Origin: Verrucomicrobiia bacterium
Lineage (GTDB): Bacteria > Verrucomicrobiota > Verrucomicrobiia > Palsa-1439
Direction of reading: 5' to 3'
Assembly (NCBI GenBank): GCA_022072455.1
Contig: JAJVHY010000022.1
Coordinates: forward strand, 1-64,000
DNA: 64,000 nucleotides
A program made the translations under genes and the position numbers. This document shows positions 23,655 to 32,956 of the stretch, piece after piece. A model generated the notes under the pieces. It ran no database searches. It was given only the letters and a program-made list of their open reading frames with translations, and was not told the DNA's origin. Positions within the stretch are counted from its first letter, which is position 1, and each line of letters starts with the position of its first letter.

Positions 23655-25057
23655 CGCTCCACCGTGAAAGTGATGTCCTTCTTTCCGTCACCGCCATCGT
23701 CCACTGCATCGCGGCCAATGCTATAAACAGTATATCCTGTCGCCAATTTCTTAAACCTCAGTGGCCGGCCAGTAAATGGATCTGACTCGGCAAATAGTTG
23801 ACTAGGAATCTCCGCCGATAAGCTCGGCAACTCGCCAGTCGCTATGCGGCGTCGTTCAATCGCCAGCGCTGCTCTGGCGCATCGAATCCAAGACGCCGTC
23901 CTTGCTTCACGCTGGACCATCCAATGTTGCTCATTAAAAAGTATTCGAGAGAAATAATGAGTTAGGCCATACACGATTCCCGGCTTCGAGTCCTCAATCT
24001 GCTCAAGACGTTGCGGGAACGGTAACTCAGCGGCAGTCAGATTCATCTCCGTCACGCGCAGGTACATCAGCCAATCCATGTCCACCAATCCGGACACTCG
24101 TAGTGCCGTATTGAACGCTCGCCCCCAAAACGGAAGTTCTGAACTGCGCGTACGACGCGGAGGACTACTGAGGTTAGTGATGACGGTCTTCATAAGCCAC
24201 GGATCGGTTCGATATGCTTCATTCGCCATGCAACGCTGACCGACGATGGCAGGCCGAATTTGCTCATCGGCTTCCAATTGTTTTAGAACCGCATCCAGTT
24301 CAGATAACTGGGTATCGCGGAATACAAGTCGGTTTAGCGCTCGCTGAAGCGTGTAAACAGCATCCTCCTCTACGTGCGCACGCACATGTACACTCAAGTC
24401 CCGTGGCTCGTCCTTCAATGAGCGCGCCAAAGTCCCAAGAGCGGCGAACGAATCCACAGTCGATTGCACGTCACCGTTTTCTACGCCATTGACGATCTCA
24501 AGTCGCAGGAGATCGGCACAGCAGCGCAGGCTGGTCAGGTGGTCATTCTCATCTTCGAACCACCGTCGAAAATCGATTGGGTAGCGGCAGCCAGCAGTGG
24601 GCGGCACACTGTGTAACATTCCCAATGTCTCTTGGTAATCAGAGATATACTCAGCCAGAGGTTGCCTCAACGCGCGCGGCAATGGTGGCCCACTGGCCGG
24701 TAGCGTTAGCATTCCAATCACCGGAAGCAACTGCCGCTGCATCCACACTTGGCCGATCCAGTACGGCCACGAGTTTGTCACGGCCAGCGCGGACTGGCTA
24801 AGTGTATTTGTACCCCAAGAGCGATTGCACCGAGCAAACGCTCGCATGTACTCACTCGCAACGTTCGCTGTCAGCGGAGCAGTCGAGTACCAACTGTTGA
24901 GTTCTGCAAGCGTAACTGGGCAGCCTTGCTTGCGAATCTCGCTTAACTTCGCCTCGATCATCCAGCGCAGCGTGAGTCGATACCCAATATACAGCACGGC
25001 AAACACAAGACAGACACGCAGAACACGGCGCGCTTTATGTAGTGTGACTTGGGCCAT
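23651..25057 (-). CDS. Membrane-anchored protein of unknown function
   Basis: A 468-residue protein. One N-terminal membrane segment (VLRVCLVFAVLYIGYRLTL, about 12-30) is followed by a large, mostly helical, probably periplasmic domain. I see no enzyme motif. Near the C-terminus the stretch SDPFTGRPLRFKKLATGYTV and GRDAVDDGGDGKKDITF resembles the end of secreted proteins common in Verrucomicrobiota and Planctomycetes, often found after a pseudopilin-like start. It begins one base from the end of the sugar-binding protein gene and overlaps phrB by four bases. Codon use is somewhat more AT-rich than its neighbours. Confidence 0.75.
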   Translation of the reverse strand: MAQVTLHKARRVLRVCLVFAVLYIGYRLTLRWMIEAKLSEIRKQGCPVTLAELNSWYSTAPLTANVASEYMRAFARCNRSWGTNTLSQSALAVTNSWPYWIGQVWMQRQLLPVIGMLTLPASGPPLPRALRQPLAEYISDYQETLGMLHSVPPTAGCRYPIDFRRWFEDENDHLTSLRCCADLLRLEIVNGVENGDVQSTVDSFAALGTLARSLKDEPRDLSVHVRAHVEEDAVYTLQRALNRLVFRDTQLSELDAVLKQLEADEQIRPAIVGQRCMANEAYRTDPWLMKTVITNLSSPPRRTRSSELPFWGRAFNTALRVSGLVDMDWLMYLRVTEMNLTAAELPFPQRLEQIEDSKPGIVYGLTHYFSRILFNEQHWMVQREARTASWIRCARAALAIERRRIATGELPSLSAEIPSQLFAESDPFTGRPLRFKKLATGYTVYSIGRDAVDDGGDGKKDITFTVER

Positions 25058-26035
25058 TTACGGCAACTTCAGATATTCTTCCGGCACATCCGTAAAACCC
25101 CACGCCTTCAACTGCCGGGCCCACGCGCCAAGATTCTCTTTGCTCACGCGCACCAACTCCATCTTGTTGACCACCGGCACTTCCTTCTTGAGCACGATCT
25201 TGTCCACAATTCGCTCCACCGACACGTAACCCCACAAATACGTGGACTGTGCGAGCAACACCGGCGCGATGCCCTTCGCGATGTACGGCAACTCCGCCGG
25301 CAACGCGTCCACCGACACGATCTTCACCTTGTTCGGGTCGAGATCCGTGAGCAACGTCTTCGTGAACAACGGCCAGCCGCCGATCATTGCCCACGCGTTG
25401 ACTTCGGGGTACGCCCGCATCACGCGCAACACTTCCGCGGCGGCATCTTGCGGCGTCTCGATATGATTAAACACGCCGACGATCTTGATGCCGGGATGTT
25501 TCGCGGCTTCCTTCTTCACGCCGTCCACGCGCTTGCGAAGATTCGGCGCATTCTGATTGCCGGCCAGAATCGCGACGTTGCCTTTCCCATCGAGTTGTTT
25601 TGCCAACTCGGCCATCGTCTGCTCGCCGGTCGCCATGTCGTCCACACCATAAAACGCAAACCGCTTCGACTGCGGTGCATCGCTGTCGAACGTCATCACC
25701 GGCACACCGCGCGCCACCGCGTCGTTGATCGCGCCGGTAATCTTGCCGGCATCGGAACACGACACCAAAACCGCATCCACTCCCTCGTTGACAGCTTGCG
25801 CGAGGCGCTGCGCCTGCACTTGGCCGTCTTCCGTCGGCGGGGTGCGCCAATCAATCACGATTTCCACGCCGAGTTTCTGGGAAAGATCTTTCGCGGCGGC
25901 TTCCGCGCCGGTGCGCGCCGAGAGAAAGACCGGGTTGGTCGAACTCTTCGCGATCATCGCGATCTTGTACGACTTCTTCTCCGCACCAAACGCCACTGTT
26001 GCCAGACAGCACATGACTGCGATCCATTTCTTCAT
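25058..26035 (-). CDS. Periplasmic sugar-binding protein of an ABC transporter
   Basis: A 325-residue RbsB-type substrate-binding protein. It has a signal peptide ([20 protein letters not shown]) and two Rossmann-like lobes (YKIAMIAKSSTNPVFLSARTG, then DAVLVSCSDAGKI and VPVMTFDSDAP). It captures a sugar and passes it to the permease encoded just upstream (four-base overlap). Sugar identity cannot be read from this sequence. The neighbouring ThuA/ThuB-like pair, transcribed in the other direction, hints at a disaccharide or modified sugar. The ATG at 26035 fits the signal peptide. Confidence 0.9.
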   Translation of the reverse strand: MKKWIAVMCCLATVAFGAEKKSYKIAMIAKSSTNPVFLSARTGAEAAAKDLSQKLGVEIVIDWRTPPTEDGQVQAQRLAQAVNEGVDAVLVSCSDAGKITGAINDAVARGVPVMTFDSDAPQSKRFAFYGVDDMATGEQTMAELAKQLDGKGNVAILAGNQNAPNLRKRVDGVKKEAAKHPGIKIVGVFNHIETPQDAAAEVLRVMRAYPEVNAWAMIGGWPLFTKTLLTDLDPNKVKIVSVDALPAELPYIAKGIAPVLLAQSTYLWGYVSVERIVDKIVLKKEVPVVNKMELVRVSKENLGAWARQLKAWGFTDVPEEYLKLP

Positions 26036-27069
26036 GACTTGCCTCCTGAGGTTAACCGCCGGGTTGCCAGCCGCGCGCTCGCTTGGTCGAGCACGACCGC
26101 GATGATGATCGCGCAGCCGATGATGATCCATTCGTAGTTCTGGTCAAATCGCAATTGGCGGATGGCGACCCGGATGAGGACAATGAGCACCGCGCCCAAC
26201 ATCGCGTTGATCGCGCTCCCCTTGCCGCCGCTCAGACTCGCGCCGCCCACCACTGCCGACGCAATCACGTAAAGCTCATACCCTGTCGCATCGGCGCACG
26301 ACGCAGACCCGTAGTAGCTCGTCCCGATGAACGCCGCGATACCGGCCGTCAAGCCGGATAAAACATAGACCCCGATCAAAATTCGATTCACGTTCAACCC
26401 CGAATACCGGGCGGCGTTCACATTGCAGCCGACCGCGTAGACGTACCGGCCCGGCACCGACCGGCTCAGGTACACCGCCCCGACTGCTGTCACCACCAGC
26501 ATCAACAGCATCGGCACCGGATACAACGCCGCGCCGAGGCCGAGGTTCGCCTTCGCCACCTCCGTCAACGCATCCGGCACCAGAATGCTTTCCGCCTGAC
26601 TCGTCACGAACGCGACTCCGCGCAACACCCACATCGTCCCCAGCGTGATGATAAACGGATGCACCTTCAACCCGGTCACCATCAACCCGTTCACCAACCC
26701 GCTCGCCAAACCGATCCCCACACAAATCCCCGCCGCCAACCAGACCGAGTCCACCGCAAACCTCCGCAACACCAACGCCATCGTCACCCCCGCCAGCGCG
26801 TAGATCGAGCCAACCGACAAATCAATCCCGCCCGAAATGATCACCAACGTCGCCCCGACCGCCATGATTGCGAAGAAACTCGCATCCGTCGCGGTCTGCA
26901 TCAGCGTGTACGAGTTCAAAAAATTGTTGATTGGCTTCCCCGTGAGCCGGTCGGGATGCGACCCGGCAAAGATTGTCAGCACCGCGCCAAGCAGGAGAAT
27001 GACCAGGACCAAGCCGGTCTGCTGCGAATTGAAGAGTCGGCGGAACATGCGGTGCGTCGTTTTTATCAC
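26032..27069 (-). CDS. Sugar ABC transporter permease (RbsC-like)
   Basis: A 345-residue inner-membrane permease with 8-10 hydrophobic segments. Family stretches are [34 protein letters not shown] and [16 protein letters not shown]. It should form the channel for the sugar caught by the binding protein. The ATP-binding subunit (RbsA-like) is not in this operon or anywhere in the window. The GTG at 27069 gives the longest form; the ATG at 27048 is an equal alternative. It is divergent from the ThuA-like gene across 47 bases. Confidence 0.9.
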   Translation of the reverse strand: MIKTTHRMFRRLFNSQQTGLVLVILLLGAVLTIFAGSHPDRLTGKPINNFLNSYTLMQTATDASFFAIMAVGATLVIISGGIDLSVGSIYALAGVTMALVLRRFAVDSVWLAAGICVGIGLASGLVNGLMVTGLKVHPFIITLGTMWVLRGVAFVTSQAESILVPDALTEVAKANLGLGAALYPVPMLLMLVVTAVGAVYLSRSVPGRYVYAVGCNVNAARYSGLNVNRILIGVYVLSGLTAGIAAFIGTSYYGSASCADATGYELYVIASAVVGGASLSGGKGSAINAMLGAVLIVLIRVAIRQLRFDQNYEWIIIGCAIIIAVVLDQASARLATRRLTSGGKS

Positions 27070-27116
27070 GCCGCTTCAGTGTTGCCAAGCGCACTCCCAC
27101 CCGGTATCACTCCGCC

Positions 27117-27899
27117 ATGAATTCCAAACTCCGCGTCACCGTTTGGGGCGAAAACGTCCACGAACATAAAAACAAACTCGTCGCCCAAGCGTACCCGAAA
27201 GGTATGCACACCTGCATTGCCGATGCGCTCAACAAAGACGCCAGCATCGTCGCCCGCACTGCCACGCTCGACCAACCGGAACACGGTCTCACCGAAGCAG
27301 TCCTCGAAAAGACTGATGTGCTGACGTGGTGGGGGCACTGCGCCCACGGCCAAGTCCAGGACGCTGTCGTGGATCGCGTCCAAAAACGCGTCCTCGAAGG
27401 GATGGGCTTGATCGTTCTCCATTCCGGTCACTACTCGAAAATCTTCAAGCGTCTCCTCGGCACGACGTGCAGCCTGACCTGGCGCGAAGCCGGTGAGAAG
27501 GAACGCATCTGGGTCTGCAATCCCGGTCACCCGATCGCGGCGGGGATTGATAAGTATTTTGAGATCGAGCAGGAAGAAATGTACGGCGAGCCGTTCGCGA
27601 TTCCGAATCCTGACGAGATCGTGTTCCTCTCGTGGTTTCAAGGCGGCGAAGTCTTCCGCAGCGGCGCGACGTTCAAGCGCGGCAACGGCAAGATTTTTTA
27701 CTTCCGCCCCGGCCATGAAGTTTATCCGACGTATCATCACCCCCAGGTGCAACGCGTCATCCAAAACGCCGTCCGCTGGGCCGCCCCCGAGGGAAAATGG
27801 ATTGATAGCTGTCCGAATGTGCCGGCGGACAAAGCTCCGGAAAAAATCACCGCCCGCGGCCCGACCCTACACAAAGCAGGCGAAGCAGGCCTCCGATGA
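27117..27899 (+). CDS. ThuA-like protein (trehalose utilisation family)
   Basis: A 260-residue glutamine-amidotransferase-like protein of the ThuA family: [45 protein letters not shown] and [17 protein letters not shown]. ThuA proteins take part in the oxidation of trehalose and related sugars to 3-keto forms, together with ThuB. Here the ThuB-like gene follows with a four-base overlap (ATGA). The family is broad in this phylum and its exact substrate is seldom known. Confidence 0.88.
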   Translation: MNSKLRVTVWGENVHEHKNKLVAQAYPKGMHTCIADALNKDASIVARTATLDQPEHGLTEAVLEKTDVLTWWGHCAHGQVQDAVVDRVQKRVLEGMGLIVLHSGHYSKIFKRLLGTTCSLTWREAGEKERIWVCNPGHPIAAGIDKYFEIEQEEMYGEPFAIPNPDEIVFLSWFQGGEVFRSGATFKRGNGKIFYFRPGHEVYPTYHHPQVQRVIQNAVRWAAPEGKWIDSCPNVPADKAPEKITARGPTLHKAGEAGLR

Positions 27900-28972
27900 A
27901 AACCATCAAACTCGGCATAGTCGGCACCGGCGGCATGGCCAATCACCACGCCCAATCCTTTCAAAAAATGGCCGGCGTTGAACTCACCAGTTGCCTCGAC
28001 GTCGTCCCGGGTCGCGCGGACGAATTTGCCAAGAAACACAACGTCAAACACTCTGCCAAAGACATCGCGCAACTGCTCGACCAAGTGGACGCCGTCGCCG
28101 TCGTCACGCCCGACCGCTTTCACGCCGAGCCGGCGCTCGCCGTCCTGAAAGCCGGCAAGCATTTGCTCTGCGAAAAACCGCTCTGCCCCACGTTGGCGGA
28201 AGCAAAAAAAGTCGCGCAAGCCGCCGAGAAAGCGGCGCGCAAAGGCGCGATTCACATGATCAATTTCAGCTACCGGTATTCGGCCGCGTTTCAACAGGCG
28301 ATTCGGATGGTGCGCGACGGAAAACTCGGCGCACTCCGGCATGTCCACAGTTACTACCTCCAATCGTGGCTCAGCGGCGATGGCTGGGGCAATTGGTCGA
28401 AAGAAGGATTCCTCTGGCGGCTCCAGACCACCGCCGGCTCCGGTGGTGTTCTCGGCGATGTCGGCTGTCACATCCTTGATCTTACCACCGGTGTGGCCGG
28501 TGAAGTCGCCCGCATCCGCTGCGAACTCCGCACCTTCCCCAAACGCGCCCCCACCGGCGACTTCGTCACCGAATGGCAAGGCACGGCGCTCGACGCCAAT
28601 GACACCGCGATCATCGAATTGGAATTTACCGACGGCGCAATCGGGATTGTCCACACCACTCGCTGGGCGACCGGCCACAACAATTCGCTGCGCCTCGAAG
28701 CTCACGGGACCGAAGGCGCGCTCATGTTCGACCTCGACCGCGACTTCCATAAACTCGACCACTGCCTTGGTGACGCCCGGCACAAGGCGGCGTGGACAAC
28801 CGAGACTCTCACGCCGACACCAAGCAACTACGAACGTTTCATCACGGCAATTCGCACCGGCCAACCCGACCAACCAGACATCGTCCGCGGCGCGCAAGTC
28901 CAAGCCTACCTCGACGCCTGCGAACGCTCCGCCAAGTCGGGCCGGTGGGAAAAAATCCGCGCCTGGGATTGA
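27896..28972 (+). CDS. Gfo/Idh/MocA oxidoreductase (ThuB-like)
   Basis: A 358-residue NAD(P)-dependent sugar oxidoreductase. The N-terminal fold has [18 protein letters not shown], followed by [14 protein letters not shown] with the catalytic Lys and a C-terminal substrate domain containing [13 protein letters not shown]. It probably oxidises the sugar delivered by the divergent ABC system or processed by the ThuA partner. It is coupled to that gene by a four-base overlap. Downstream, GTGACA appears twice, the second facing TGTCAC at 28987-29002, which may be a small regulatory or terminator hairpin. Confidence 0.9.
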   Translation: MKTIKLGIVGTGGMANHHAQSFQKMAGVELTSCLDVVPGRADEFAKKHNVKHSAKDIAQLLDQVDAVAVVTPDRFHAEPALAVLKAGKHLLCEKPLCPTLAEAKKVAQAAEKAARKGAIHMINFSYRYSAAFQQAIRMVRDGKLGALRHVHSYYLQSWLSGDGWGNWSKEGFLWRLQTTAGSGGVLGDVGCHILDLTTGVAGEVARIRCELRTFPKRAPTGDFVTEWQGTALDANDTAIIELEFTDGAIGIVHTTRWATGHNNSLRLEAHGTEGALMFDLDRDFHKLDHCLGDARHKAAWTTETLTPTPSNYERFITAIRTGQPDQPDIVRGAQVQAYLDACERSAKSGRWEKIRAWD

Positions 28973-29101
28973 CCGTGACAAAAATGGTGACATTTCTGTC
29001 ACGCAGCCTGTTAGTCGTACAAAAGTGACGCCCAAATCTCCCGCTCAAGTGGAATTATTCAGCTAACGCAAAGGGCACGCGGGCTGCTGTTTAGCTTGGG
29101 C

Positions 29102-29593
29102 ATGATGATGGCCATGTTTCTCTGGATGGGGTTGACGATGATCGTTGCGATGCTTTTCACTCTCGCAGCCGTCCGGTCGACCTCAAAACGCGTACCCGAT
29201 TTCGACCCCCAGCCCGACACGATCCTCGCGATTGACGATGACCCCGAGTTCCTGAACATCACCAAACTCGCGCTCGAACACCAAGGGTATCACGTCCACG
29301 CCGTCACCAATCCGACGGACGGCATCCACTATTACGAGCGCCACCGGCAAAGCATCGGGCTTGTGCTCTTGGATTATTTCATGCCTCAGATGAACGGCGA
29401 CCAGGTATTCGCACAACTCCGCGAGGTTGACCCACACGTACCCGTCCTGCTCGTGACCGGTGCAAGCGACCGCGTCACAACCGGCCTCCTTCGCGAAGCC
29501 CCCTGCGGCTACCTCCCCAAACCGTTCCGCTTTGAAGACCTCCTCGTCCGCGTCAACGACGAGATCTGGCCGCAACCGGTCGCAATCCGCTAA
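29102..29593 (+). CDS. Membrane-tethered single-domain response regulator
   Basis: A 163-residue protein. Residues 1-24 (MMMAMFLWMGLTMIVAMLFT) form a membrane anchor. A receiver domain follows (about 40-155) with the acidic pocket ILAIDDDPEF, the phospho-acceptor in VLLDYFMPQMNG, the switch Thr in LLVTGAS and the Lys in LPKPF. There is no output domain, so it probably passes phosphate or binds a partner at the membrane. A decayed paralogue with the same start and end lies at 34782-34990. The ATG at 29102 is chosen because the paralogue starts at the same point. Confidence 0.85.
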   Translation: MMMAMFLWMGLTMIVAMLFTLAAVRSTSKRVPDFDPQPDTILAIDDDPEFLNITKLALEHQGYHVHAVTNPTDGIHYYERHRQSIGLVLLDYFMPQMNGDQVFAQLREVDPHVPVLLVTGASDRVTTGLLREAPCGYLPKPFRFEDLLVRVNDEIWPQPVAIR

Positions 29594-29812
29594 CCAAGCG
29601 CAGCGCAACACCGGCCGCTCCGTGACCTGAAACAAATTGTTATTGCGTCACCGTTTGGCAATGCGTATTACCTGATCAAGAAGTTTGTGGTGGCCAGGAG
29701 AGTTACGTACGCGCTTGAAAGATAGTCGTGTGGCCATCGCAGTGGCAACCGTCTTGGTTGCCGCCGATCTCCCCTTTTTCCCGGCCCGTTCCCCCACTGG
29801 GAGAGGCACGTC

Positions 29813-31132
29813 ATGATCAACTCCGCAACTCGCCGGCTGGTGATGATTATCGGGTGGGCGTGTCTGGCGCTGATGGCAGTCCTGAGCTTCGTCGCGCTCT
29901 GCGTCTGGATCGAGAACCGGTTTCCGGCGGATGAAAACCAACCAACCATGGCTCCGGTTGCGCAACGGTGGGTGACCAAACCGGTCGTCAACGCACTCAG
30001 CCGCCAAGTCTCCCGGTATGTTCGCCACCGGCTCGAAACGCTCTATCTGAGCACCGGCCTGACCCTGGAAGAAACCATCGCCCGGTTTCTCGATGAAACC
30101 GTCCCCCTCGCGGACCGGCGCGTGTATGCGTACCGCCTCGCGCGGGTCGGCACCCCGCCGGCGCTGGCCGCTTTGCTCAAGGTCTTCCAGACCGCCCCCC
30201 CCGAACACCAAGCGTTCATGGCACAGCTCATCGGCAGCACCGGCAACCCGGCCGTGAAACCATGGCTGCTCCCTCTGCTCAACGATCCGAATCCACAACT
30301 GGCGCAGGCGGCGTTACGCGGCTTGTGCGTGATTGGTGGCGCCGATGTCACCGAATTGGTCACAGCCATCCTCGGCGACGCGCAGCGACCGGAGTCTGTG
30401 CGTGTTGAGGCGGCGCTGGGGTTGGGCACCCTCGGCACGCCACCGGCCCGCGCGGCGTTGGTCGCGGCGCTGCGAGAAACTCCGAGTGAGACGATGGCCA
30501 CCACGCTTCTGCGCAGTCTGGGGCGCTTCGATTTTCCGGCCATCGAGGAAGTCTTCACTGAGTTTCTGGCCGCCCCGGATATACCGGCGGGTCTGCGCGA
30601 GGTGGCCGTTGAGGCGCTGGCGCAATCCTCGACTGCTGCGGTCCCGTTCCTCATGGGCACCGCCGCGCACGATGCCGATGAAACTGTCCGGGCAGCGGCA
30701 GCGTGGGCCATCAGCGCACATGGCGAGGTCCGGCATCTCGGTCCCGAGCTGGCGCAACTGGCGCAACGGGAGCAAGACCCCGACGTTCGCCGGCGACTCT
30801 ATGAAGCCATGCTGCCCCAGTCCGCGTTACCGGCGGATGAACTCTTGCCGGTCGTGCTGGCGGAAGCCGACGTGGCGGCGCGGGTGGCCGGCTTCAACGC
30901 CCTCGGCCGCGCCGTGGCCAGCCAACCGGCGTCCCCGCTCCGTGCCCAATTTGATCAGGCCATTGTCCCGGAGTTGCAGCAGATCGCCAGCAGCGAGAAC
31001 ACGCTAAATATCCGCATGCGCGCCGTCTTTGCCTTACGGCGTGCCGGCACCCCCGGCGCCCGGGAGGCGCTGGTTGTCATCGCCCAAAACTCAACCCCAC
31101 AAATTGCCGTGGCCGCCAGCCGCGGCTTGTAA
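29813..31132 (+). CDS. Membrane-anchored HEAT-repeat protein
   Basis: A 439-residue protein with one N-terminal membrane segment (MIIGWACLALMAVLSFVALC). From about residue 100 it is a run of HEAT-like helical pairs, visible as ALAALLKVFQTAP, AVKPWLLPLLNDPNPQLAQA, VRVEAALGLGTLGTPPARA and VRAAAAWAISAHGEVR. Such solenoids bind other proteins. The secreted protein gene 28 bases downstream is probably co-transcribed. No enzymatic motif is present. Confidence 0.8.
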   Translation: MINSATRRLVMIIGWACLALMAVLSFVALCVWIENRFPADENQPTMAPVAQRWVTKPVVNALSRQVSRYVRHRLETLYLSTGLTLEETIARFLDETVPLADRRVYAYRLARVGTPPALAALLKVFQTAPPEHQAFMAQLIGSTGNPAVKPWLLPLLNDPNPQLAQAALRGLCVIGGADVTELVTAILGDAQRPESVRVEAALGLGTLGTPPARAALVAALRETPSETMATTLLRSLGRFDFPAIEEVFTEFLAAPDIPAGLREVAVEALAQSSTAAVPFLMGTAAHDADETVRAAAAWAISAHGEVRHLGPELAQLAQREQDPDVRRRLYEAMLPQSALPADELLPVVLAEADVAARVAGFNALGRAVASQPASPLRAQFDQAIVPELQQIASSENTLNIRMRAVFALRRAGTPGAREALVVIAQNSTPQIAVAASRGL

Positions 31133-31159
31133 AACCAACCAACCAAGGACAGAAACCCC

Positions 31160-32362
31160 ATGAAAATCCACCTGAACAACCCCCTCCGCAGTTGTCGCTG
31201 GCTGCTTAGTTTGGTCGGCCCGGCCATGCTGGCAGTCAGCGCCACGACGCAAGCCGCGAGCGTGAACTGGACGGTCAGTATCAATCCCAAAAACAGCGGG
31301 ACCGTTGCCTGGAGCACCACCGCGCCGGTGGCGAACGGCGTGCTGACCCAATCCGGCAAGATTACCTTTGATCAATACTCATTCGTGGATCTGACGTTTC
31401 ACCCCAACGCCGGCGGCTCAATCGTGAAGGTCATGAAGAACGCCGATGACGTCACTCTCTGGCTCGACCCGTCCAACCACATCCAGTTCGGGCCGGTCGG
31501 CAGTCCACATCTGATCAGCGTCACCTTCGCGGGCGGAGCCGCCCCGAGTGCTCCCACCGGCACTTTCGGTTTTGCGTTCCCCACGAACAACGCCAGCCTC
31601 ACCGCCATCGCCGATGTCACCGGCAATTATTCCGGGGCCGCCAACTTCACCATCCCGCGCAATTACAACATTGATGTGGCCCAGGATGAAAGCGGCAAAC
31701 TCGCTTACATCGGCACCATTGACGGTTTCACCCCCACCGGAGGCGGCGAACTGGCCGGCGGCGTCGGCGCCGTCACAACCGTCAACGGCAAGCCAACCGC
31801 CCAACTCCAAGGTTCGTTTGCCGGCACGCGCGATGGCGTCGCCACCACCGGCAGCGGGACCGCCACGGGCCCGTTGGAAATCTCCAACGTCGGCACCGGC
31901 ACCAGTGGCGTGACGGGCACGGCCAGTTACAAAGCCAAAGTCGCCGGCGTCCCCGCGTCCGAGAGCAACGTCCCCATCGCCATGCCGGTCACTCCCGCCG
32001 AACGCGCCAACCTCCATAAAAACTGGAGCCTGAGCCTCACCATCACCAACATCCCCACCAGCACCGGCAAAGCGGTGATCATGGCCACAGCCCAACTCAC
32101 TCTGCCCAACGGCAATGTCATCGTCTATCCCCTCAAGAAAACCAAATACTCCAGCACGGCCGGCTACAAACTCTCGTTTAAGAAAGGCCAGAACATCTCC
32201 GTCATCCCTACCGCCCTCGACAAACGGTCCACCATCACCATCACCGGGATGATGCTCACCCCCAGCGGCGGCACCAGCTACACGCCGACCGGCGGAACGC
32301 TCACGTACCAATTCCTCGGGCAAAGCGGGACCGGCAACCTGACCGACTTCCTCGTCGAATAA
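31160..32362 (+). CDS. Secreted beta-rich protein of unknown function
   Basis: A 400-residue exported protein with a signal peptide (residues 1-32, ending TTQAAS). The mature part is Thr/Gly/Ser-rich with alternating hydrophobic residues, as expected of beta-sandwich surface proteins. It has one basic stretch (KKTKYSSTAGYKLSFKKGQ). I recognise no family. It follows the HEAT-repeat gene after a run of ACCA repeats and a short AAGGA ribosome site, and a strong hairpin lies just beyond its stop. Confidence 0.7.
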   Translation: MKIHLNNPLRSCRWLLSLVGPAMLAVSATTQAASVNWTVSINPKNSGTVAWSTTAPVANGVLTQSGKITFDQYSFVDLTFHPNAGGSIVKVMKNADDVTLWLDPSNHIQFGPVGSPHLISVTFAGGAAPSAPTGTFGFAFPTNNASLTAIADVTGNYSGAANFTIPRNYNIDVAQDESGKLAYIGTIDGFTPTGGGELAGGVGAVTTVNGKPTAQLQGSFAGTRDGVATTGSGTATGPLEISNVGTGTSGVTGTASYKAKVAGVPASESNVPIAMPVTPAERANLHKNWSLSLTITNIPTSTGKAVIMATAQLTLPNGNVIVYPLKKTKYSSTAGYKLSFKKGQNISVIPTALDKRSTITITGMMLTPSGGTSYTPTGGTLTYQFLGQSGTGNLTDFLVE

Positions 32363-32372
32363 CGAGGCGCAC

Positions 32373-32400
32373 GAGCCGGGGAGACGCGCCTCCCCGGCTC
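32373..32400 (+). terminator. Strong GC hairpin after the secreted protein gene
   Basis: An 11-bp perfect stem (GAGCCGGGGAG with CTCCCCGGCTC) closes a six-base loop, 11 bases past the stop at 32362. No T-run follows, so it may protect the RNA 3' end rather than terminate. Confidence 0.45.
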
Positions 32401-32410
32401 CCGTGCCACC

Positions 32411-32953
32411 ATGTCACCCGTGCTCCAAAACCTACCGGCCGCGCTCACCCTGTCGCGCATCGGCTGCGGCATCGGCGTCCTCCTGGCGTTGCTCGCGCGG
32501 CAAGACCGGCTGGCGCTGGGCCTTTACGTGGCCGGCGCCGTCACCGATGCGCTGGATGGCGCGGTGGCGCGGCGGTGGCGCTGTGCCAGCGCGCGCGGCA
32601 GCCTGCTCGACGCGGTGGCGGATCGGATATTCTTTCTGCTGGTGATCGTCGGCTTGGGGATTTCTGGAAAACTGACCCCGTTCATCCATTGCGCGGCGTG
32701 TCTCTGGATTCCCGGTGAAATGATCGTCGGCGCGTGCATCACCCGCAAGACCGGCCGGTTCTATCTGTATGCCCCGCACCGCCAGAGCATCCGCTTGACG
32801 GCGTGTTTGGTGTTCCTCGGGCTTGGCTGGAGTCTGCTGAAATGGCCGTGGGCGGAAGTGATCTTCGCACTTTTCATCAGCGCGACAATCGCGACCGGCC
32901 TTGATTACGCGTACTGGCTCAAAGCCCGGCAGCCCGCGCCGTCGGCCCCCTGA
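32411..32953 (+). CDS. CDP-alcohol phosphatidyltransferase
   Basis: A 180-residue membrane enzyme with the full CDP-alcohol motif: DALDGAVARRWR, then GSLLDAVAD, i.e. D-x2-DG-x2-AR-x8-G-x3-D-x3-D. It moves a phosphatidyl group from CDP-diacylglycerol to a small alcohol such as glycerol phosphate. The substrate could be that of PgsA or another headgroup, and the sequence alone does not decide. With the cardiolipin synthase-like gene at 8.1 kb it could supply acidic phospholipids. Its stop is only a few bases from the convergent FAD oxidoreductase gene. Confidence 0.88.
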   Translation: MSPVLQNLPAALTLSRIGCGIGVLLALLARQDRLALGLYVAGAVTDALDGAVARRWRCASARGSLLDAVADRIFFLLVIVGLGISGKLTPFIHCAACLWIPGEMIVGACITRKTGRFYLYAPHRQSIRLTACLVFLGLGWSLLKWPWAEVIFALFISATIATGLDYAYWLKARQPAPSAP

Positions 32954-32956
32954 AAA

